From Butyricimonas synergistica DSM 23225 (GTDB taxonomy: Bacteria; Bacteroidota; Bacteroidia; Bacteroidales; Marinifilaceae), in contig NZ_KB903359.1 of NCBI RefSeq assembly GCF_000379665.1, positions 845,475 to 909,474 of the forward strand: 64,000 nucleotides of DNA, given 5' to 3'. The position numbers and the translations under genes were made by a program. Below are positions 8,784 to 18,537 of the stretch, one piece after another (the stretch's first letter is position 1; each line of letters starts with the position of its first letter). The notes beneath the pieces are model-generated. The model was not told where the DNA came from and made no database searches. It was given only the letters and a program-made list of their open reading frames with translations.

Positions 8784-8813
8784 CAAATTTAAGGGTAAAT
8801 ATGAGATATCAAA
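8784..8813 (-). promoter_or_regulatory. Promoter of the SWIM/MoxR/VWA operon
   Basis: On the minus strand a -7 box TAAATTTG (8791-8784) matches the Bacteroidota consensus TAnnTTTG. A TTTG -33 box (8813-8810) lies 18 bases upstream. Transcription would begin near 8777, about 23 bases before the SWIM start codon. The -33 box coincides with the U-tract of the preceding terminator. Confidence 0.6.
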
Positions 8814-8814
8814 A

Positions 8815-8845
8815 CGTCCATCAACGAAATTCATGTTGATGGACG
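8815..8845 (-). terminator. Rho-independent terminator after the TlpA-like gene
   Basis: A perfect 11-bp stem (8815-8825 with 8835-8845, arm CGTCCATCAAC on one side) closes a 9-base loop. On the minus strand it is followed directly by TTTTGATAT. It lies 43 bp after the stop of the TlpA-like gene and separates that operon from the SWIM operon. Confidence 0.7.
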
Positions 8846-8888
8846 CAATATATTTAGGATTTTCTGTAATAAATACGGTATAAAAGAA

Positions 8889-10259
8889 CTATTCCCAACA
8901 GATCTTATCAAGCAAAGTAGCTAACTCTTTCATTCCCGGTCTATACGCGAAAGCCATACGTATTTTAAAATTCTTATCGATTAATATAAAACGGGGGATA
9001 CCGCTAATACGGTAGGCTTCTTGGAACTTTTTATTGACAGCATGCCACTCGAGAACGTTTCCCGCATGCGGATGAGCATTTAAATAACTCTTCCATGGTG
9101 CGGCTTTTTTGTCTATGGACACGGCTACAAACTTGATGTTCTTTCCCTCGTATTGCCGTGCCAATTCATGAAAGACGGGCGCTAGGGCTTTGCAAGGATT
9201 GCACCACGTTGCCCATACATCTATAAACATAGGGGTTCCTTTGTAATCCGACAATTTATGCAAGTTACCGCCCGCGTCTTCAAACTCGAAATCCATCGCT
9301 TCCATTCCGGCCAAAAGATTGCGTTTATCCGCCACGTGTTCCTCAACCACCCGCGACACGACGGGATCTTTGACCCGTTCCCGGAATTCCAAAAGCTCGA
9401 GGCTATAGAGACGTGTCACGTCGTTCAATACCTGCATCAACGCGTATTCTTCTTCAAAAAGCGTGTAACCGATTTGTTTCGCAAAATCGGGTTCTATATC
9501 ATGAACTATATTCGCGAGCAGCCGACTAACCTGAATGTATTGAAGTACATCTTGTTCTTTGTAACGCTTGTACAATTTACGGGCATTTTTTAAAAATTCC
9601 CGTGAAAAAGAAGTATTCTTGAACCCGGCATGCCACGCTTCAAAATCCGCGGGAGAGTATTCACTTTGTCTTCTCTGCACGAGGTTTTGATAGTAATTTA
9701 ACAAAGTATGAACAGCCATGAAATCAACGCGAAGGCAGCAATCGTTCACGAACTTTCCCGGATGAAATGTATTTTTCACGACTCGTTTCAAGGAATCGGC
9801 ATTAAAATACACTTGACGCCGGTATTCTTTGTAGGTGGTTTCGGGGGTAAATTGCCCCGGGTAAAGCATGCCGTATCCCAAGAACCAATCTTGATTGAGC
9901 CACGCGTTCTCTTCCGCCAAATCACCCGAGAATGTTGATTTTTCCCGTTCCCGGTTATTGTAATCAATGATAATCACACTACCCGGTTTCACGAAGATGT
10001 TGAGCGCACCCCAACCGTATAGTTTATAATATTCGCCTTCCGGGTCGGTTACCGGTAACGAAAAGGCGAGAGAATCCCCCGGGAGTAGCCGCTCGGACCG
10101 GATCATGTCATATTTTGTTTCTTTAATCAATTCTGCCGGGTAACGTTGGAACACGGGATGTGGTTTGAATATCACCGTTGCGTTTTGAGCAAAAGAGGTT
10201 AATGTACATAGTATACAGAGAACCCCTAGAAGAAGTGATTTATTAGATCTTCCCATCAC
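8889..10259 (-). CDS. TlpA-like thioredoxin-fold protein, exported
   Basis: 456 residues. A signal peptide covers about residues 1-24, ending TSFAQ. The C-terminal 145 residues are an AhpC/TSA-Redoxin domain with the active site WCNPC (Cys353, Cys356) and the cis-proline loop GIPRFILID. The roughly 300-residue N-terminal part matches the DUF4369-like plus helical layout common in Bacteroidota TlpA proteins, though I see no sharp motif. It should act in the periplasm as a thiol-disulfide reductase or isomerase. It starts 3 bp after the stop of a lipoprotein gene that follows a SusC/SusD pair, so it is the last gene of that import operon and may reduce a cargo or maintain its transporter. Confidence 0.9.
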   Translation of the reverse strand: MMGRSNKSLLLGVLCILCTLTSFAQNATVIFKPHPVFQRYPAELIKETKYDMIRSERLLPGDSLAFSLPVTDPEGEYYKLYGWGALNIFVKPGSVIIIDYNNREREKSTFSGDLAEENAWLNQDWFLGYGMLYPGQFTPETTYKEYRRQVYFNADSLKRVVKNTFHPGKFVNDCCLRVDFMAVHTLLNYYQNLVQRRQSEYSPADFEAWHAGFKNTSFSREFLKNARKLYKRYKEQDVLQYIQVSRLLANIVHDIEPDFAKQIGYTLFEEEYALMQVLNDVTRLYSLELLEFRERVKDPVVSRVVEEHVADKRNLLAGMEAMDFEFEDAGGNLHKLSDYKGTPMFIDVWATWCNPCKALAPVFHELARQYEGKNIKFVAVSIDKKAAPWKSYLNAHPHAGNVLEWHAVNKKFQEAYRISGIPRFILIDKNFKIRMAFAYRPGMKELATLLDKICWE

Positions 10260-10262
10260 GTG

Positions 10263-11228
10263 CTATTTTAATTCAAAACCTATTGATTTCACAACCTCGC
10301 GCATGATCCGGAACTTTTCGATTACCATGGGATATTCCGCATATTCCGCCTCGAAGGCTTGGCTACTGTACGAAATCACCGCCATGACGTAATCCTCGAT
10401 ATCAGCATTTTCATCCCCCAGCGTGTAATACCACTTCGTCACGTCCGGGTCCGAGACATAGTGATATTTCGAGCGGTCAAAATCCAAGAAGCCGTACACT
10501 TCCCAGCGAGCCGGGGACAAACACACGTACCCCGGGTAACGAGGAACACGTACTTCCATCTTGTAATAGCTCCGTTGAGTCGCGGGGTCGTAGCTGACCC
10601 GCTTGAATGTTTCCAAACCGGCAGAGGGGGTTTTCGCCAAGTAATTTATAGCCAAGTAGACGAGGATCTCGTTAGCCCGATACGCCTTCTCCTCGACGGA
10701 CATTCCCGCGATAACGGGTATGTCGGCTATCGCCAAGGTTTCCATCGCCTGGTGTACTTTTTTCATGTCTTTCGCTCCTCCCGCGTATTGTTGCTCGTAT
10801 ATCGAGTCCAGCAAAAGGATGGACTGGATATGGAAGATGTCCGGCACAAGGGGCAAAAACACTTTGTCGATAAATTCTATCCCTGCCAGCTTATCGGCTT
10901 CGTCTTGTATTAAAGCGATACGTTTAGCCACGATGCTGTACACGTTAGCCGGATTATTGAGGTTGTAGTTTAAATCCAACACTTTGTGATAGACGATGGG
11001 CTGCCCGTTATGGTCTATGCCCCGTTCCTGTTGCCCGATGGTATCGTTAAGGAAGACGGGTATGCCCCAGCTGGAGTAGACCCCGTAGGCGGCGTGCTGC
11101 ACCGCGTCATCCGGGTTGTCTTGTATCATGAACCATTCCGCGTCCACGTACGAGGGTGTCAAATCATCTTCCTTGCTACATCCCACGGCAAAGAACAATA
11201 TCGTTAAAAGTAATATATGGTATTTCAT
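10263..11228 (-). CDS. SusD-linked lipoprotein of unknown function
   Basis: 321 residues. The signal peptide ends in the lipobox AVGC (Cys17), so it should be a lipoprotein, probably on the cell surface as its SusD neighbour. The place after SusC/SusD is often taken by a zinc metallopeptidase-like lipoprotein with HExxH. The segment YGVYSSWGIPVFLNDT and the general length recall that group, but no HExxH is present anywhere in the chain, so peptidase activity is not supported. It lies between the SusD gene (11 bp gap) and the TlpA-like gene (3 bp gap). I cannot assign a family with confidence. Confidence 0.8.
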   Translation of the reverse strand: MKYHILLLTILFFAVGCSKEDDLTPSYVDAEWFMIQDNPDDAVQHAAYGVYSSWGIPVFLNDTIGQQERGIDHNGQPIVYHKVLDLNYNLNNPANVYSIVAKRIALIQDEADKLAGIEFIDKVFLPLVPDIFHIQSILLLDSIYEQQYAGGAKDMKKVHQAMETLAIADIPVIAGMSVEEKAYRANEILVYLAINYLAKTPSAGLETFKRVSYDPATQRSYYKMEVRVPRYPGYVCLSPARWEVYGFLDFDRSKYHYVSDPDVTKWYYTLGDENADIEDYVMAVISYSSQAFEAEYAEYPMVIEKFRIMREVVKSIGFELK

Positions 11229-11239
11229 TTGCGTTAATA

Positions 11240-12808
11240 TTAAAAGCGTTTAAACATTTCTCTCTGGGGACGAGCGGTATTATCCACCATGTTCCCCTTG
11301 TTGAATTCGATTACCGACCGTGGGATCGGGATCACGTAAGCGGGTTCCGAGGCGTACTCGTTCAACCGGTAACTACCCAGATACTCAAGCTGCCAAGTCG
11401 TGTTGTTATAAAAATACTGGTCATGAATGATGGGCTTGGAATACGGGTAGCGGGAATGAACGGCATAGCGGCGCAAATCGAACCAGCGATGCCCCTCGAA
11501 GCAAAGTTCCCGGCGGCGTTCGTCACGAATCAACTCGACCAACTTTTCGCCAGCCCGCTTGTCGAGGGCGACATAAGTACCCTGTTTCACCCGTTTGACG
11601 CGCAGTTCCTCGATCAGGTCCCGTGCCTCATCTTCCCGGGAGAGCATAGCCAGGGCTTCCGCTTTGTTCAGCAAGACCTCGGGCAACCGGAGCAAACACT
11701 CGGACGAAACCATGCCATCACGCGTGTCGACTAACTTTTTCACTAAATAAAGCGGGTTATACGGGTCTTTATATATCCCTAACCACGACCCGAATCGCAG
11801 GTCATTCCCCGGTTCCCGGCTATACATGCCGATCAAGTCATCGGAGACGTTAAAATTACTCATATCCATAACAGACATATTATATTGCCCCGCAAAACAA
11901 TACCCTCCCTGGGAAAATATCGTTTCGGGGGAATCCTTGTACGTCACGCTGACGCCATCCCGTATGTTCCCGTACTGGTCCGGGACCACCAGTGCCAAAC
12001 GCTGGTTGTAATCCAAAAGGGTGTAGCCTCCTTGCAACACCGTGTCGGCCGAGGCGAGCACCTTCTCGTACTCTTCCATGTACAAGTAGACGCGGCTCAG
12101 TAAAGCGTGTGCCGCATAGAAGCCAGCGCGATAGACGGTCTTGTGCTCTTTACCTTTCAACAAACGGGTAGCCTCGGTAAGGTCCTCGATGACACGGGCG
12201 TAGGTTTCTTGCAGCGTGTTGCGCTTGAAGTAAACGTCCTCTATATATTCCGTGGTCTTCACGGGGACACCCAAGTCGGTTGCCGCCGAGGCTTTCGCGT
12301 AAGGTTTGGCGTAAATATTCGCCAAATAGAAATAGTACATTCCCCGCAAGAAGTAACATTCGCCCTTGATGCGTTCCAATTTTTCCGGTTGGTCGTGCAT
12401 CTCTTCCGTTTTGGAGAGTATAACATTTACCGCACTGATGTGCTTGTACAACCGTTTCCAGTCGGAATCTTCCACCTCTTCTCCCTCGCGCGTGTAAGGA
12501 TATTCCGACCAAAGATAAAAATTGGCAAACTCGGTAAATACAGTACCGATCCACGTCCCCCCGGTGTTAATTTGAGTGATATCATCATCCATCACGTGCA
12601 ACCAGGGGAAATAATACCCGTCACTGCTCCCCAAACCGATACCGGCATTATTTTCCGGCACCTTCATGTACCCGTCCCCGATCAATATCTCGTCCAAATC
12701 CGCCGCTGTTTTCGCGTAAGTCAGATCCTGGGAATACTCTTCCAAGAAAGAGTCACACGAGCTAAAGAAGAAAAGAAGCGGGATTAAATAACTTATATAA
12801 CTTTTCAT
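11240..12808 (-). CDS. SusD/RagB-family surface lipoprotein
   Basis: 522 residues with a lipobox ending in FSSC (Cys18). The early helices, the mid-protein YFLRGMYYFYLANIYAKPYA segment (about 150-170) and the C-terminal RDERRRELCFEGHRWFDLRRY (about 432-452) are classic SusD signatures: the first is the TPR region, the second the start of the C-terminal domain. SusD proteins lie on the outer face of the outer membrane and form a lid over the SusC barrel that catches the ligand. The partner is the SusC gene directly upstream (12 bp gap). The ligand is not evident. This SusD is not closely similar to the other three in the window. Confidence 0.95.
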   Translation of the reverse strand: MKSYISYLIPLLFFFSSCDSFLEEYSQDLTYAKTAADLDEILIGDGYMKVPENNAGIGLGSSDGYYFPWLHVMDDDITQINTGGTWIGTVFTEFANFYLWSEYPYTREGEEVEDSDWKRLYKHISAVNVILSKTEEMHDQPEKLERIKGECYFLRGMYYFYLANIYAKPYAKASAATDLGVPVKTTEYIEDVYFKRNTLQETYARVIEDLTEATRLLKGKEHKTVYRAGFYAAHALLSRVYLYMEEYEKVLASADTVLQGGYTLLDYNQRLALVVPDQYGNIRDGVSVTYKDSPETIFSQGGYCFAGQYNMSVMDMSNFNVSDDLIGMYSREPGNDLRFGSWLGIYKDPYNPLYLVKKLVDTRDGMVSSECLLRLPEVLLNKAEALAMLSREDEARDLIEELRVKRVKQGTYVALDKRAGEKLVELIRDERRRELCFEGHRWFDLRRYAVHSRYPYSKPIIHDQYFYNNTTWQLEYLGSYRLNEYASEPAYVIPIPRSVIEFNKGNMVDNTARPQREMFKRF

Positions 12809-12820
12809 AGCTTCTATCGA

Positions 12821-15800
12821 TTAAAAAGTGATACCTAAATTAACGGAATACGAGGGACGAATAGACAAATTCAATTTATCGGTTGTCCCCGACTGGGAAG
12901 GATCCTGCCCTTTCAGTTTTGAACTGCAAATCGTGAACAGGTTACTCCCGGAAATCCCGATATATGCCGTTTTCAATAACAATTTCTTACAGAATTCCTC
13001 CGGCAACGTGTAGTTAAACACGAAAGATTGCAACTTCAAATAATTCCCGCTCACGGTACGGATATCGGAATTATCATACATTTGCCAGATGTTGTCGGCA
13101 AACTTAATCGAGTTATAATCTGATCTACCCCACCAAGGACTCAACGTTCTGCTATATTCGGCATTTGATAACAATCCCGGGATATTCGTGTGCTTCTCGT
13201 CACCCGGACGTTGCCAACGTTTCACGAATTCCCGACGCACGTTCCTTTCCGGAAGAGGAGCTACCGTTGTTCCATTTTGATTCGCCCCGTACAATTGCAT
13301 CAACCGGATTTTAGAACCAAACGAGTAAGAGAGATTAAAACTCAATGACATCCGTTTGTAGGAAAAAGTATTCGACACGCCACCTTGCAGTACCGGCACC
13401 CGCGTACCAGACACCTTCATCACCCGGCGGAAGACGTCCTCCCGCTCCATTTTCAGGTATTCATCTTTAAGTTCTTCCTCCACGTCATAAAACATCGGGC
13501 GTCCGTCCTCGGGCGACAACCCTTTAAACTTGTAGGAGAAGAAAGTATTCAGAGGCTCTCCTTCAATCAACGCCGAGCCATCCAGGTAATTCGTGTAGAA
13601 TATCTCATCCTGTTCTCTCTCGAAACTATTATTATTGACCGCTTTCGTCAACAACGTGTTCAATACTTGTCCTATTTGCGGGTCAATATCCCAACGGAAA
13701 CCACCGATGTTAGCACCCGCTTTGATAGGGGTAAAATTGAAACTCATCTCGAACCCCTTGTTTTCCACAGTTCCGGAATTAATCACGTAGGTTTCCACTC
13801 CATTAATATCCGCCACGGTTTTGCTCAAAAAGGCGTCTTTGGTCTTCTTGTAAAAATAGGAGAAAGTTCCACGGATACGGTTATTGAACAAGGCAAAGTC
13901 CACGGAACCGTTGAACGCCCCGGTTTTTTCCCATCGCAAATCGGGGTTGGGGTAATGTTGTATATTCGACTCGTACTCGCCGAAATAATCGTTCATATTC
14001 CCTTTCTTGATAATCAACTCGGGTGTCTGTTCGCTCAACATATTTCCCTGGTACCCGAAAGAACTTCTCACGGATAACCCGTTAACCCAATTTACATCCC
14101 GCAATATATTCGCTTTCATATCCCAACTCGCGGAAACCGACCATACCGGCAATATCTTTTCGTTACTGCGATCCCCGAACTTGTTGGAAGCATCCGCACG
14201 TGTGTTAAAATTAAACGAATAAGCATTATTCAACGTATAGGTCAATGTCAAATAAGCCGACATCTCGTTTTGAATGTTATCCGTGAGTACCCCTCTCGCA
14301 TCTTCCTGTTCCATTTGCCATTTAGCAAAAGCAGGATAGACGTCAGGATCCAGCGTCGCGATCATCTTTCCCCGCTCGGGCAAGTACCCCCGGTGAACCT
14401 GACGTTTCCCGTCATATTTTGAAGACGACAACTCGAAACCCACGGCAGCATTAATCAAATGTTTTTGCTCACTATCCAAGAATTTCGTGAAATCAAATTG
14501 CAGACGGGTAGTATAATTGTCATTCCGGGTAAAATCCTCGCGATATTCTCCCCCCACGGGCAATAAACTGACAGCCTTTTGATCGGGAGTTAATTCCACC
14601 CCGTAATTCGTACCCCGGAGATTTGACGCGTAGAAAGAATTCTCGCCGATAAAAGTTTCCTGCATCGTGTTATTGATACTGTATGAAAATATGAATTGAG
14701 TTTTCAACCAATCGTTGAAACGATAGTTCAGATTCATATTCAAGGTTATCCCAGAGCTATTGTACTCGTCACGGTAATTTTCCATCTCGTGCAAAGCATT
14801 AAATGCTAACGGGATATTGGAACTCGCGATTGAAGAACCTTTCACATCGTAAAAATAAAGGCTCCCGTCTTCGTTGAATGCCGGAATAGCACGCGATGTA
14901 TTATAGGCGTAATCCAGAATATTCACCTCGCTGTTCACGTATTCCCGCACTCCTTTGTTTGCCAACATTCCGAACGAAAACGAGAATTTATTGAAACTCC
15001 CGTTTATGTTCACACTCGTGGAATAACGATCATTTTTCTCTCCCTTGATTACTCCTTTCTCGTTGGAATATCCTAAAGAAGCGTAATAACGGATATTCGA
15101 ACTACCTCCCGACAGGCTCAACGTGTGGCTATTGGAAAACACATCCTCTGTGATCAAATCGAACCAATCGGTGTTCACTGTTTCCAATCTTGATACCTCA
15201 TCCGTGAATTGTTGATAAGTATAGATTCCATTATTATACTTATCAAGAGCTCCTTCATAACCGACCCAATTATTGATAGTCGGGTACGATAGTCCTTTCT
15301 CGATGATCTCCCTGGAATACGCTATACGCTCTTTGGAGTTCATCAAATAAATATTCTTGTCCGAATAACGAGGTCTTGCCGTGAACTTGCCATTCAAACT
15401 GTACGTCACGGAAGGCGGACCCGTTTTTCCCTTCTTCGTGGTGATATTGATTACCCCATTTGCCGCCTTCGCCCCGTATAAAGCCGTGGCGGAAGCATCC
15501 TTTAAAATATCAATACGTTCGATGTCTTCAGGATTGATCCCGGAAATTGCATTTCCCACCAGATTAACAAAATCCAGATTATTAATTAAAGTCGGGATCA
15601 CGTTCACCGGATCACGCAACACGATACCATCTAATACCCACACGGGCTCTTGGTTTCCGAGTATCGTGGAAGTTCCCCGGATTCGCAATTTCGGTGCAGC
15701 TCCCACTTGTCCCGAATTTTGCATAAAGATCATGCCCGGCACGTGTGATTCAAGCAATTGATCTATAGTTTGTACCCCGGGCACCTTGATTTTGTCCATT

Positions 15801-16489
15801 TCTATAGACTGGATAGCACTCGTGTTCTTCCGGCGATCAATCGTCTGGTATCCGGTAACGACGACCTCGGACAACTCGGACTGTTCTTCTTTCATCACCA
15901 CGTTGATCGTGTCCTGTCCAGTACATTTCACTTCTGCCGTTTCCATCCCGATAAAGGAGAATATCAATGCCATATTCTCTATCGCAGGTAATGTTAAAGC
16001 ATATCTACCGTTAGCATCAGTAGCCGTCCCGATCGTCAATCCTTTCACCACTACTGTCACGCCAGGCAACGGGATCTTTTGTTGATCCGTAACCAACCCC
16101 GTGATTCGGACATTTTTCTGCCTTGTATCTTCCATTTTTTTATCCGTGATCACAATTTGTTCTCCCACAATCTGAAACGTGTAAGCAGAATTCTCGAATA
16201 CTCGTTTCAATACATTTTCCACGGTTTCATTTGTCACGGAAATCGAGATCTTCCCAACATTTTTCTCTTGCGTGTCATTATAGAAAAATTTGTAAGAAGT
16301 CTGTTTTTTAATCTCGTTAAACAGCACGGAAAGAGATACCCCTTTCAAATTCAAAGTTACCTTTCGGGGCTGCCCGGCATCGGCACCTCGAACCGGACTA
16401 CAACAAATACCACCCCATATCAGCGTCAGTAAAACTATTCTTTTGAGAAATAATACTGACAACGACAAAAAATGTTGTTTTTTTTCCAT
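12821..16489 (-). CDS. SusC/RagA TonB-dependent transporter with STN domain
   Basis: 1222 residues. In order: signal peptide (about 1-36), an STN domain (about 43-112) that contacts a FecR anti-sigma factor, a carboxypeptidase-regulatory-like beta domain (about 127-210, GLVTDQQKIPLPGV), a TonB-box-like EVVVTGYQ (about 208-215), the plug with the SusC hallmark KDASATALYGAKAANGVI, and a long beta-barrel ending in aromatic GITF. It imports a ligand handed over by SusD with energy from TonB/ExbBD. The STN domain and the sigma/FecR pair just upstream point to cell-surface signalling, where ligand binding releases the ECF sigma. A terminator separates it from fecR, so it probably has its own ECF-dependent promoter. 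Confidence 0.96.
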   Translation of the reverse strand: MEKKQHFLSLSVLFLKRIVLLTLIWGGICCSPVRGADAGQPRKVTLNLKGVSLSVLFNEIKKQTSYKFFYNDTQEKNVGKISISVTNETVENVLKRVFENSAYTFQIVGEQIVITDKKMEDTRQKNVRITGLVTDQQKIPLPGVTVVVKGLTIGTATDANGRYALTLPAIENMALIFSFIGMETAEVKCTGQDTINVVMKEEQSELSEVVVTGYQTIDRRKNTSAIQSIEMDKIKVPGVQTIDQLLESHVPGMIFMQNSGQVGAAPKLRIRGTSTILGNQEPVWVLDGIVLRDPVNVIPTLINNLDFVNLVGNAISGINPEDIERIDILKDASATALYGAKAANGVINITTKKGKTGPPSVTYSLNGKFTARPRYSDKNIYLMNSKERIAYSREIIEKGLSYPTINNWVGYEGALDKYNNGIYTYQQFTDEVSRLETVNTDWFDLITEDVFSNSHTLSLSGGSSNIRYYASLGYSNEKGVIKGEKNDRYSTSVNINGSFNKFSFSFGMLANKGVREYVNSEVNILDYAYNTSRAIPAFNEDGSLYFYDVKGSSIASSNIPLAFNALHEMENYRDEYNSSGITLNMNLNYRFNDWLKTQFIFSYSINNTMQETFIGENSFYASNLRGTNYGVELTPDQKAVSLLPVGGEYREDFTRNDNYTTRLQFDFTKFLDSEQKHLINAAVGFELSSSKYDGKRQVHRGYLPERGKMIATLDPDVYPAFAKWQMEQEDARGVLTDNIQNEMSAYLTLTYTLNNAYSFNFNTRADASNKFGDRSNEKILPVWSVSASWDMKANILRDVNWVNGLSVRSSFGYQGNMLSEQTPELIIKKGNMNDYFGEYESNIQHYPNPDLRWEKTGAFNGSVDFALFNNRIRGTFSYFYKKTKDAFLSKTVADINGVETYVINSGTVENKGFEMSFNFTPIKAGANIGGFRWDIDPQIGQVLNTLLTKAVNNNSFEREQDEIFYTNYLDGSALIEGEPLNTFFSYKFKGLSPEDGRPMFYDVEEELKDEYLKMEREDVFRRVMKVSGTRVPVLQGGVSNTFSYKRMSLSFNLSYSFGSKIRLMQLYGANQNGTTVAPLPERNVRREFVKRWQRPGDEKHTNIPGLLSNAEYSRTLSPWWGRSDYNSIKFADNIWQMYDNSDIRTVSGNYLKLQSFVFNYTLPEEFCKKLLLKTAYIGISGSNLFTICSSKLKGQDPSQSGTTDKLNLSIRPSYSVNLGITF

Positions 16490-16533
16490 AGATTTGTCAT
16501 GTAAGTTTTAAATGATTATATAAAGCTTAATTT

Positions 16534-16579
16534 AAAAGGAGTATTCCAAGTGTTGGTAGCACGGATCGGAACTCCTTTT
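16534..16579 (-). terminator. Terminator between fecR-like gene and SusC
   Basis: A 9-bp stem (16534-16542 with 16571-16579, arms AAAAGGAGT/ACTCCTTTT) can be extended by 3 bp past a two-base bulge. It begins at the stop codon of the FecR gene and is followed on the minus strand by an A/T-rich run. It should limit read-through from sigma/fecR into the much more strongly expressed SusC gene. Confidence 0.6.
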
Positions 16580-17748
16580 TATTTTTGTAAAATAATACTG
16601 TCTTTATTCATTCTGTATCGAATACCTAAATTCACGCATATCGTTTCAATAGCCGCCCGAACATCCTCCCGGTCAAATTCTCCGCTAAAAAGCTGGGAGA
16701 ATGATTTTTCTGTTTCATTAATAATAGTCACACCATACCAACGCTCCAGTTTCCAGACAACATTATCAAATCGCTCGTTATCTATCACGAGTACTCCATC
16801 TTTCCATCTTACCATGTTGGCTGCATCCACCTTTATAATTTCCACGTCCCCACTCTTCGTGTTGAACACGATTTGTTCATCGGGCTTCATTACAACAGCA
16901 TGTTTCCCCACCAAAACCCTCACCTTTCCTTCTACCAAAGTAGCACTGGTTTCATCCCCATCCCCATACAGATTTACTTCAAAAGAAGTACCCAGCACTT
17001 CTGTCACCAGTTCCCTTCCCCAAACAACAAACGGACGGCTAGTATCACGTGTCACTTCAAAATACACGTTTCCCCGCACTTCTACTTCCCGCCTCCCTTT
17101 GCCGAAACGTACCGGGTAACGTAATGAACTCTCCGAGTTTATCCAAACTTTAGTCCCATCTGACAACCGTAGAGAGAAACGCTCACCCGCGGGTACGATG
17201 ATTTCGTTATATGCTAGTTGAAAATCCCCGACCTCCGCTAAAGAATCCTTTACTTCGTAAACGATTTCCCGTTCATTGGTCTTACTTATCTTTATATCAT
17301 CTTTCGCCCCATCGGGCAACACCAAAAAATCGGAAAGTACATTTACTTTCTTGCCATCAGAAAGAGTCAATAATATTCCTTTGCTATGGCTAATTTCTTT
17401 CTCCGCGGGGACAATGTTCTTTTCCGGTTCATACAAACGCAGCAAAGCAAAAACACCAAGTATCACTACGGCAGCAGCCGAGATCATTCTCCATACCCGC
17501 TTTATATTATGTTTCGGACTTAAAGATCGGCGCATAAACTGTCGATAGTCCTCCAGTCCCGCCTCAACCATTTTCTGATCTGCATGTCTTCCCGAAGAAA
17601 GATTCCAAACTTTCCTGAACTTATCGAAATAGAGTTTATTCCGCTCGTTCTCTATCCATTTCGAGAAATACACAATTTCCTTTTGATCTGCCTGATTCGA
17701 CAAAATTCGAATCAATAATTCATTTATATTGAAGGTTTCCATTTCCAT
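16579..17748 (-). CDS. FecR-family anti-sigma factor
   Basis: 389 residues. The cytoplasmic N-terminal part (1-85) should bind the sigma factor. One membrane helix covers about 86-105 (ISAAAVVILGVFALL). The periplasmic FecR domain follows, with LSDGTKVWINSESSLRYPVRF and VRGNVYFEVTRDTSRPFVV. A C-terminal DUF4974-like STN-related domain ends the chain (FSGEFDREDVRAAIETI). It holds the ECF sigma encoded 41 bp upstream until the STN domain of the downstream SusC signals ligand binding. Gene order sigma-fecR-SusC-SusD is the normal one for this family. Confidence 0.95.
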   Translation of the reverse strand: MEMETFNINELLIRILSNQADQKEIVYFSKWIENERNKLYFDKFRKVWNLSSGRHADQKMVEAGLEDYRQFMRRSLSPKHNIKRVWRMISAAAVVILGVFALLRLYEPEKNIVPAEKEISHSKGILLTLSDGKKVNVLSDFLVLPDGAKDDIKISKTNEREIVYEVKDSLAEVGDFQLAYNEIIVPAGERFSLRLSDGTKVWINSESSLRYPVRFGKGRREVEVRGNVYFEVTRDTSRPFVVWGRELVTEVLGTSFEVNLYGDGDETSATLVEGKVRVLVGKHAVVMKPDEQIVFNTKSGDVEIIKVDAANMVRWKDGVLVIDNERFDNVVWKLERWYGVTIINETEKSFSQLFSGEFDREDVRAAIETICVNLGIRYRMNKDSIILQK

Positions 17749-17789
17749 CTTTTCTGCCTTTTATACACTAAAGACAGATAAAACAAGTT

Positions 17790-18395
17790 TTACCCCCAAT
17801 GAGATACCGAAAAAAATAAAATAATTTGCAACAACCAATCCAATTCTTCTCGCAACTTACTCAAAGCTATAGTTATATGACGTTCTACCGTTTTTTCGGA
17901 AATATTCAATTTTTCTGCAATCTCCCGATTTTTCAACCCCTCCACCTTACTTAAAACAAATACTTCCCTACATTTTTCAGGCAACGAGGCTATTGCTTCA
18001 TCCAATGCTTTGGCGATATCTGCTTGCCACAACTCCATTTCAGCCTCGGGTGATTGAATAACATTTGAAAAATAAAGGTCAGCCAATTGTTCTTGTTCAT
18101 ATTTTTGAATATTCTTTTTATGAACCAGTGTATTTAAACACCCGTGGTAAACCGATTTAAAAAGATAAGCTTTGACTGAAAGAGAAATATTCAGGAGTTC
18201 ACGCCCTTCCCATATTTTATAATACATTTGTTGGACTACATCCCGGGCGGTTTCCAAATCATTTAATATCCGGTCGGCATAATTCAACAAAGAATCATAA
18301 TATGTGGTATAAATATACTCGAAAGCTGATATCTCGCCACATTTTAATACTTCCAACAATTCTTTATCATCTGAATAATTCACGACCATCAACAT
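17790..18395 (-). CDS. ECF sigma-70 factor
   Basis: 201 residues. Region 2 is seen in FEYIYTTYYDSLLNYADRIL and DVVQQMYYKIWEG. Region 4 has the helix-turn-helix NREIAEKLNISEKTVERHI preceded by LPEKCREVF. It should direct transcription of the adjacent SusC/SusD operon when released from the FecR protein encoded just downstream. The tail is hydrophobic (WLLQIILFF). Two start codons, 18395 and 18389, are close together. A TATATTTG sequence (18414-18407) fits a -7 box but would leave a leader of only a few bases, and no -33 box sits at the right distance. Confidence 0.94.
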   Translation of the reverse strand: MLMVVNYSDDKELLEVLKCGEISAFEYIYTTYYDSLLNYADRILNDLETARDVVQQMYYKIWEGRELLNISLSVKAYLFKSVYHGCLNTLVHKKNIQKYEQEQLADLYFSNVIQSPEAEMELWQADIAKALDEAIASLPEKCREVFVLSKVEGLKNREIAEKLNISEKTVERHITIALSKLREELDWLLQIILFFSVSHWG

Positions 18396-18449
18396 TAATA
18401 ACTATGCAAATATAGAATTTCTCCTTCAAATCATTCTATTTCATTCCAT

Positions 18450-18496
18450 AAAAAAAACTTGCCCAAATATCTAAAGACAATAAATATTGGACAAGT
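18450..18496 (-). terminator. Rho-independent terminator after the two-domain thioredoxin gene
   Basis: An imperfect hairpin (about 18457-18470 with 18484-18496; one mismatch, one bulge) is followed on the minus strand by eight T residues (18457-18450). It lies about 40 bp after the thioredoxin stop codon and upstream of the ECF sigma gene. Confidence 0.7.
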
Positions 18497-18537
18497 AAAC
18501 AGTATAAATATAATGATATTCCCCTATCACCTCTTTT

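Noticed and set aside
10263-11228. Zinc metallopeptidase assignment by position
   Set aside because: No HExxH or other zinc site is present in the protein.
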